A stretch of 64,000 nucleotides of DNA, from positions 62,001-126,000 of the forward strand of contig CAINTJ010000029.1 in assembly GCA_903853385.1 (NCBI GenBank), given 5' to 3'. Origin of the DNA: an uncultured Gammaproteobacteria bacterium (GTDB lineage: Bacteria; Pseudomonadota; Gammaproteobacteria; Pseudomonadales; Pseudohongiellaceae). Positions 59,237 to 64,000 of this stretch are shown here, in pieces. The translations under genes and the position numbers were made by a program. The notes under the pieces are model-generated. The model was not told the DNA's origin, made no database searches, and worked only from the letters and a program-made list of their open reading frames with translations. The stretch's first letter is position 1, and every line of letters starts with the position of its first letter.

Positions 59237-59596
59237 ATGGAAGCCAACACTCCTGCCGCCGGCAGCAAACACGGAATTCTGTCGATCAGCATCAAGGATC
59301 TGGCGGTACTGTTTTCCGCATATATGCCCTTTATTGAAAATGGCGGTTTGTTTATTCCCAGCCGCAAGCCATATGAAATCGGTGACGAGGTTTTCATTCT
59401 GCTCGGATTGATGGATGAACCGGATCGTATTCCGCTGGCTTGCTCAGTGGTATGGCTGACGCCCCAGGGGGCCCAGGGTGGCAGAGCCCAGGGCATCGGC
59501 GTCAAATTCAATGACAAGGACAATCCAGCCAAACAACAAATCGAAAAATACCTGACAGGTATGCTCAACAGCGATCGCCTCAGTCATACGCTTTGA
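59237..59596 (+). CDS. PilZ domain protein
   Basis: 119 residues. ILSISIKDLAVLFSAYMPFIENGGLFIPSRKPYEIGDEVFILLGLMDEP is the PilZ barrel, and CSVVWLTPQGAQGGRAQGIGVKFND its second half. The RxxxR c-di-GMP box is not obvious, as in PilZ itself, which acts in type IV pilus assembly through PilB. Its place after holB is the usual pilZ locus. It ends the tmk-holB-pilZ run. Confidence 0.9.
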   Translation: MEANTPAAGSKHGILSISIKDLAVLFSAYMPFIENGGLFIPSRKPYEIGDEVFILLGLMDEPDRIPLACSVVWLTPQGAQGGRAQGIGVKFNDKDNPAKQQIEKYLTGMLNSDRLSHTL

Positions 59597-59647
59597 TGCA
59601 CGCCATTCATTCTGTGCTTACAGACTTTCAGTAATTCGGAGTTCTCC

Positions 59648-60796
59648 ATGAAACTTGCAGATTGCCACAATTTCCAGCATTTCCGTCAACTGGCCAAGGA
59701 GCGTTTGCCATCGCCGATCTTTCATTACATTGATGGCGCCGCTGATGATGAACTGACTTATCGCCGTAATACGGCCGCCTACGATGACGTTGATCTGGTA
59801 CCCAATGTGCTGGCAGGAGTTGAAAACATCGATATGTCGGTGACCTTGTTCGGCAAGAAGCTGGCAATGCCGCTCTATTGTGCACCCACAGCCTTGCAGC
59901 GTTTGTTTCATCACGATGGTGAACGGGCGGTGGCAAAAGCTGCACAGAAATTCGGCACCATGTTTGGGGTCTCGGCGTTAGGTACCGTCAGTGTCGAGGA
60001 AATCGGTGCAATGATTGATACGCCCAAAATGTTCCAGTTTTATTTCCACAAGGATCGCGGGCTCAATGACAGCATGATTGATCGTGCCAAAGCCGCCAAA
60101 TTCGATGTGATGGCATTGACAGTGGATACCATTACCGGTGGCAATCGTGAGCGCGATTTGCGCACAGGTTTTACTTCTCCACCCAAACTTTCACTGGCCA
60201 GCCTGCTGAGTTTTGCCACGCGTCCGGAATGGACCATCAACTATCTGACGCATCCCAAGTTTGATTTGCCACATCTCAGTACCCACGTGAAGGAAGGCTC
60301 CAATGTGGCGATGTCGATCGGCAGCTATTTCTCGACCATGCTCGACCAGTCGATGAACTGGAAAGATGCAGAAAACATTCGCGCACGCTGGGGTGGACAT
60401 TTCGCGCTGAAAGGGGTCATGAGCGTTGCAGACGCCAAGCGGGCAGTGGACATTGGTTGCACCGGCATCATGGTGTCCAACCATGGTGGACGCCAGCTTG
60501 ATGGAGGCCGCAGCTCGTTCGATCAGTTGGCAGAAATTGTCGACGCCGTGGGTGACAAGCTGGATGTGGTGTGTGAAGGCGGCATCCAGCGCGGCACCCA
60601 TGTGCTGAAGGCGTTGTCTCTGGGAGCCAAGGCCTGCTCCGGTGGCCGTATGTATTTGTATGCACTTGCTGCTGCCGGTCAGCCAGGAGTAGAGCGCGCG
60701 CTCGGCCAGTACCGCATTGAAATTGAGCGTGCCATGAAACTGATGGGCGTCAAATCTGTCAGCGAACTCAATCGCGGCAATCTGCGCTTTCGCTAG
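59648..60796 (+). CDS. FMN-dependent alpha-hydroxy-acid oxidase/dehydrogenase (LldD family)
   Basis: 382 residues. FHYIDGAADDELTYRRNTAAYDDVDLVP is the family opening, and the FMN-binding segments are APTALQRLFHHDGERAVAKAA, FYFHKDRGL and ALTVDT. The catalytic His is in VSNHGGRQLDGGRSSFDQL. The phosphate-binding EGGIQRGTHVLKALSLGAKACSGGRMYLYAL closes the barrel. A membrane-associated loop (about 175-215) suggests an L-lactate or mandelate dehydrogenase type, but the substrate is open. It is alone, followed by a bidirectional terminator. Confidence 0.9.
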   Translation: MKLADCHNFQHFRQLAKERLPSPIFHYIDGAADDELTYRRNTAAYDDVDLVPNVLAGVENIDMSVTLFGKKLAMPLYCAPTALQRLFHHDGERAVAKAAQKFGTMFGVSALGTVSVEEIGAMIDTPKMFQFYFHKDRGLNDSMIDRAKAAKFDVMALTVDTITGGNRERDLRTGFTSPPKLSLASLLSFATRPEWTINYLTHPKFDLPHLSTHVKEGSNVAMSIGSYFSTMLDQSMNWKDAENIRARWGGHFALKGVMSVADAKRAVDIGCTGIMVSNHGGRQLDGGRSSFDQLAEIVDAVGDKLDVVCEGGIQRGTHVLKALSLGAKACSGGRMYLYALAAAGQPGVERALGQYRIEIERAMKLMGVKSVSELNRGNLRFR

Positions 60797-60805
60797 ACAT
60801 TTCCA

Positions 60806-60844
60806 CACATAAAAAAGCCGGGTTTAACCCGGCTTTTTTATGTG
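60806..60844. terminator. Bidirectional intrinsic terminator between convergent genes
   Basis: A 39-base palindrome with 19-bp arms (CACATAAAAAAGCCGGGTT and its complement) around one central base. The A6 and T6 tracts serve transcripts from both sides: the oxidase (+) and the hydratase/lyase (-). Confidence 0.92.
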
Positions 60845-60854
60845 CAAAAGAAGA

Positions 60855-61754
60855 TTATTTCTTTTTAGATTTTTTCGCGCCGGCCGGTTTTTTGCTGCTT
60901 TTTATGGCATTTTTGCCGTCATCTTTTTTGTAGGTATCAAGGCCGGGCTTGAGTTTCTTTTCATCGAGAAAGGCTTTCATGGCACCGTTACGGAACTCAC
61001 CGCCGCTACGTTTCTGGGAGCCGTCTGATTTGGCGTAGATGTAATCGTTGGCTGTTTCCCAATCCATGTAGCGCACACGCTTGAATACTTCCTTGGCGGA
61101 ACGCAACACAATTGGATCCTTCTCCATCAGCACCTTGGCCAGTTCACGCACACGCTTTTCAAGCTGCTTGGCAGGCACTGATTCATTGACCAGTCCCATT
61201 TTTGCTGCTTTTTTGCCATCGAAAGTTTCACCGGTCATTATGTAGTAGAGCGCATCACGCTGCCCCATGGTGTCGGCCACTGATTTGGTGACATTGCCAC
61301 CGGGCAGAATGCCCCAGTTGATTTCCGACAGGCCGAAAGTGGCATCGTCAGAGGCAATTGCGATGTCGCAGGAAGTGAGCGGGGTAAAGGCGCCGCCAAA
61401 CACCCAGCCATTAACCATCGCGATAGTCGGCTTGGCATGATTGCGCAGCTTGATCTGTTGCCAGGCTGCCGCTTCTTCACGAATGCGCATCTTGAAAGCA
61501 TCGCTCTCATTGTCGGTTTCACGGAAATATTCCTTCAAGTCCATGCCGGCCGACCATGCAGCACCGCGGCCGGTGAGAACTACCACCTTGCAACGATCAT
61601 CCAGCTCAAGTGCGTGCAGGGTTGCATACATTTCACGGTTGAGTGTGGGACTCATGCAGTTTTTCTTGTCAGGGCGGTTGAAATAGACAAACGCGATGCT
61701 GTCGCTGAATTCAACATCTACCGTGTTGCCCCAGGGCTGTTTGGTCGAGCTCAT
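60855..61754 (-). CDS. p-Hydroxycinnamoyl-CoA hydratase/lyase (crotonase family), with a Lys-rich tail
   Basis: 299 residues. VEFSDSIAFVYFNRPDKKNCMSPTLNREM, the oxyanion-hole segment GAAWSAGMDLKEYFRE, VNGWVFGGAFTPLTSCDIAIASDDATFGLSEINWGILPGG with the catalytic Glu, and ANDYIYAKSDGSQK with the substrate Tyr match hydroxycinnamoyl-CoA hydratase/lyase. This enzyme turns feruloyl- or coumaroyl-CoA to vanillin or 4-hydroxybenzaldehyde plus acetyl-CoA. The last 20 residues are an unusual Lys-rich tail (KSSKKPAGAKKSKKK). Feruloyl-CoA synthetase and vanillin dehydrogenase are not beside it. Confidence 0.88.
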   Translation of the reverse strand: MSSTKQPWGNTVDVEFSDSIAFVYFNRPDKKNCMSPTLNREMYATLHALELDDRCKVVVLTGRGAAWSAGMDLKEYFRETDNESDAFKMRIREEAAAWQQIKLRNHAKPTIAMVNGWVFGGAFTPLTSCDIAIASDDATFGLSEINWGILPGGNVTKSVADTMGQRDALYYIMTGETFDGKKAAKMGLVNESVPAKQLEKRVRELAKVLMEKDPIVLRSAKEVFKRVRYMDWETANDYIYAKSDGSQKRSGGEFRNGAMKAFLDEKKLKPGLDTYKKDDGKNAIKSSKKPAGAKKSKKK

Positions 61755-61803
61755 TGCTAACTACCTTCAGGTTTATGAATTGAAAACTTTGGTTGGTGAT
61801 AGC

Positions 61804-62184
61804 TCAGTTTTTGAATTCGCTGCCATCATCAAGCTTGATTGTGCGGAGGAAAAATTTGGTTGGGTCCTCAATCAGGGGAGAGCCAACGGTAAATATGTGG
61901 GTGCCTGGCAGGATCATTTCAGGTCGCAGACCGTTGCGTACCAGCATATTGGCAGGAGCACCCTGGATAAATTCGACCAGTTTTTCCTTGCCGTCGTTGC
62001 CTTTGACTTTCAAGGTAAGCGCTATATGGGGATTGCGAAACTTCACCGAGTCCACGATGCCTTCAAACGGAGTTTCGATCTTGAAATCGAACACGGCAAA
62101 GGAGTGGTGCGCGAAGGCGGCAGGTGTTGCAAAAGCCAGTGACATGATGCCTGCAAAGGCCAATGATTTAAGCATGGATTTCAT
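61804..62184 (-). CDS. DUF6152 family secreted protein
   Basis: 126 residues. A signal peptide (SLAFAGIMSLAFATPAAFA, cut before HHSFA) is followed by a short beta-rich domain: HHSFAVFDFKIETPFEGIVDSVKFRNPHIALTL, and EFIQGAPANMLVRNGLRPEMILPGTHI. The HHSFA start of the mature protein and the FRNPH motif are characteristic of this family, whose function is unknown. It is periplasmic. It lies 49 bp downstream of, and in the same direction as, the hydratase/lyase start, so it may precede it in an operon. Confidence 0.8.
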   Translation of the reverse strand: MKSMLKSLAFAGIMSLAFATPAAFAHHSFAVFDFKIETPFEGIVDSVKFRNPHIALTLKVKGNDGKEKLVEFIQGAPANMLVRNGLRPEMILPGTHIFTVGSPLIEDPTKFFLRTIKLDDGSEFKN

Positions 62185-62322
62185 CGACTCATCCCCCCCG
62201 AATCTGTGTATATGTGACTATATCATGGACCTGAACGTCCATAAACTGGCGCTAAACCCGATTGGCACAATCGATAATCCTGCACTATGTTCCGCTTTAG
62301 GATAATACCGTGGGGATTGCCA

Positions 62323-63561
62323 ATGTCCGAACCACTTTTCCGGGAAGTTGCCATTGCCCAACAGGGACAAAGACTGACTGGTGAGCTGCTGCTGAGCCAG
62401 CCAATCTCCATTCGCTGTTTGGCCTTGTTGCTGGCGGTGCTGACCCTGGTCACATTGCTATGGCTTGGATTCAATACCTATCAGCGCAAGGTGCCGGTGG
62501 CCGGTACGGTGGAACCTGAGTTCGGAGTGGTTGAGTTGCTTGCTCCCCAGCTTGGCATCATTGCCGAATTGGCAGTCGGGCTGGACCAAAAGGTCACCAA
62601 GGGGCAGAAACTGTTTGTTTTGGACTCTGCACGTACACTCGAATCCGGGCAGAGTCTGGAAGCGGGGTCGTTGCTGGCGCAGCAACAGCAATTGGCTGCA
62701 CTACAGCAGCAAATCCAGCTGGAGCAGCAAAAACTGCAGGCTGTGACAGCCAATTTCTCCCAACGCATAGCGCTGGCATCTTCGATGGCTGCCATGTGGT
62801 CTGAAGCCAGGCAGCATCAGCAAGAACTGCTGGAACTGCGTCAGCGCCAGTCTGATCGTGGTTTGCAGTTACTGCATCAAGGCGTGCTGGCTGCGGCCGA
62901 CCAGGAGAGTCTGGCTGCGCAATTATTTCTGCAACAACAATCGATAGCTGAAACTTCCATTCAATTGCAACGGGCGCAGGCCAATATCACCGATCTTGAG
63001 ATCGAACGGGATGCCCAGCTGCTGCAAGCCCGCCAGCAATTGACAAAATTGCAGGCCGAAACAGAGCTGAATCACAGGCAATTGCTGCAATTGCAACTTG
63101 AACGCAGGCAAGTGGTAGTCGCACCTGCAGACGGGATGGTGAGCAGCCTGCAGCTGCGACAGGGCATGCTAGTAAAACCCCAGCAACCAGCCCTCAGTTT
63201 ACTGCCGTCAGCCTCCCGCTTGCAGGTCGAGTTGAAAGTGCCTTCACAAGCCATGGGCTTCCTGAGGGCAGGGCAACGCATAGCGCTGCGGCTGGATGCC
63301 TTCCCCTACCAGAAATTCGGCGTGCAGCATGCCACTCTTGCCAGCATGGCGCACAGTACTGAATATTCCAGCCATCCGGGACCAGGCGGTGGCATGCCCT
63401 ATTACCGTCTTATCGCTGATCTTGATAAGCAAACCATTCTGGCCTATGGCAAAGAATTGCCTTTGCGGCCAGGCATGCAACTGGCGGCCGATATCAGTGT
63501 GGACCGACGCTCACTGCTTGAGTGGTTGCTGGAGCCGCTCTACAGCATTCGCGGGCATTGA
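62323..63561 (+). CDS. HlyD-family membrane fusion protein of a peptide exporter (CvaA-like)
   Basis: 412 residues. A short cytoplasmic N-terminus, one membrane helix (about 32-49, CLALLLAVLTLVTLLWLG), a lipoyl/barrel-sandwich half (VPVAGTVEPEFGVVELLAPQLGIIAELAVGLDQKVTKGQKLF), a long Gln/Leu-rich coiled coil (about 100-265), and the second half with VVVAPADGMVSSLQLRQGMLVKPQQPALSLLP. The ending resembles the colicin V secretion adaptor. GGGGA precedes the ATG at 62323. It is followed 30 bp later by its ABC transporter. Confidence 0.88.
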   Translation: MSEPLFREVAIAQQGQRLTGELLLSQPISIRCLALLLAVLTLVTLLWLGFNTYQRKVPVAGTVEPEFGVVELLAPQLGIIAELAVGLDQKVTKGQKLFVLDSARTLESGQSLEAGSLLAQQQQLAALQQQIQLEQQKLQAVTANFSQRIALASSMAAMWSEARQHQQELLELRQRQSDRGLQLLHQGVLAAADQESLAAQLFLQQQSIAETSIQLQRAQANITDLEIERDAQLLQARQQLTKLQAETELNHRQLLQLQLERRQVVVAPADGMVSSLQLRQGMLVKPQQPALSLLPSASRLQVELKVPSQAMGFLRAGQRIALRLDAFPYQKFGVQHATLASMAHSTEYSSHPGPGGGMPYYRLIADLDKQTILAYGKELPLRPGMQLAADISVDRRSLLEWLLEPLYSIRGH

Positions 63562-63591
63562 ATGCTTGCCACATGACAGGGAAGGTTGAAC

Positions 63592-64000
63592 ATGAAATTG
63601 CTGTTTCGTAAACGCATGTCGTTGCCTGTGATCCTGCAGGCCGAGAGCAGTGAGTGTGGTATCGCCTGTCTTTGCATGGTGCTGAATTATTTTGGCCATG
63701 TGATCGATATCAATACCCTGCGCATGCGCAGTAATAATTCAGCCGTGGGTGCAACGCTCAAGACGCTGATCCAGCTGGCCGACCGCATGCACCTGTCCGC
63801 ACGTCCGCTGCGGCTGGAATTGCAAGAACTGTCAAAATTGAAAATCCCGGCGATTCTGCACTGGGACATGAAACATTTTGTGGTGCTGAAAGCTGTCAAA
63901 GCCAGCACTCTGATTTTGCATGATCCTGCCAAGGGTGAAGTAGTCATGTCGATCAGGGAGGCCGACCGGCACTTCACTGGCATTGCCCTGGAGTTGTTTC
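63592..64000 (+). CDS. Peptidase-C39-containing ABC transporter (CvaB/RaxB-like), N-terminal part (cut by window end)
   Basis: The first 136 residues form the C39 protease domain that cuts double-glycine leaders: Q16 and C22 in LQAESSECGIACLCMVLNYFGH, H95 in HWDMKHFVVLKA and D111 in LILHDPAKGEV give the whole catalytic set, so it is an active processing type, not a degenerate CLD. Membrane and ATPase domains should follow outside the window. With the HlyD adaptor it forms a bacteriocin or other Gly-Gly peptide exporter. No double-Gly precursor is evident in the last 2 kb here. Confidence 0.9.
   Translation, partial: MKLLFRKRMSLPVILQAESSECGIACLCMVLNYFGHVIDINTLRMRSNNSAVGATLKTLIQLADRMHLSARPLRLELQELSKLKIPAILHWDMKHFVVLKAVKASTLILHDPAKGEVVMSIREADRHFTGIALELF

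Overview
The window is a contiguous piece of a gammaproteobacterial chromosome. The gene orders map-glnD-dapD / rpsB-tsf-pyrH-frr-uppS-cdsA-dxr-rseP-bamA-skp-lpxD-fabZ-lpxA-lpxB-rnhB-dnaE-accA-tilS-pyrG-kdsA-eno-ftsB-ispD-ispF-truD-surE-pcm and yceD-rpmF-fabD-fabG-acpP-fabF-pabC-mltG-tmk-holB-pilZ are typical of Pseudomonas-like and marine Gammaproteobacteria. The long DapD form, and a two-component pair resembling the proteobacterial dedicated sortase regulators, fit the Pseudomonadales/Cellvibrionales neighbourhood. A species cannot be named from the sequence. No rRNA, tRNA, CRISPR array or intact insertion sequence was seen.

Region 1 (1-14.1 kb) is accessory and patchy. It holds the start of a glutathione S-transferase, the sortase-type response regulator and histidine kinase pair, and a seven-helix membrane fragment. 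That fragment meets a truncated adenylation-domain gene tail to tail at about 4150, which looks like a deletion scar. Next come a cold-shock protein, a GntR-type winged-helix domain fused to a Bacteroidetes-type PurM (5684-7093) with its own promoter and operator, two glycosyltransferases, a two-subunit Tat-exported molybdenum hydroxylase, the C-terminal remnant of an outer-membrane DUF5916 barrel, a 50-residue membrane peptide and an MFS transporter.

Region 2 (14.2-22 kb) has two methyltransferase genes (one is rsmJ) converging on a leftward map-glnD-dapD-dapE block for lysine/peptidoglycan precursor supply, nitrogen sensing and N-terminal Met removal. Region 3 (22-51.1 kb) is one nearly gapless rightward run covering translation factors, UMP kinase, isoprenoid and phospholipid precursors, site-2 protease, outer-membrane protein assembly, lipid A, DNA polymerase III alpha, acetyl-CoA carboxylase, CTP synthase, Kdo-8-P, enolase, division, MEP pathway, pseudouridine synthase, SurE and Pcm. 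The usual nlpD-rpoS neighbours of pcm are missing; the sequence instead passes directly to region 4.

Region 4 (51.2-59.6 kb) is the yceD-rpmF fatty-acid cluster, from which plsX and fabH are absent. Two intrinsic terminators punctuate it, after rpmF and between acpP and fabF. Region 5 (59.6-64 kb) has a flavin-dependent alpha-hydroxy-acid oxidase, a hydroxycinnamoyl-CoA hydratase/lyase with a lysine-rich tail, a secreted DUF6152 protein, and a colicin V-type export pair (HlyD-like adaptor plus a C39-peptidase ABC transporter cut by the window end).

The most unusual item is the GntR-PurM fusion: a complete purine-biosynthetic enzyme carrying a DNA-binding domain, with a perfect inverted repeat over the -10 box of its own promoter. 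Other notable points are the paired gene truncations at 4150, a G10 tract in the adenylation gene, a repeat-bearing insertion in the lid loop of BamA, three-copy tandem repeats in the spacers before fabZ and lpxA, a non-canonical P-loop in Tmk, and the missing plsX/fabH.
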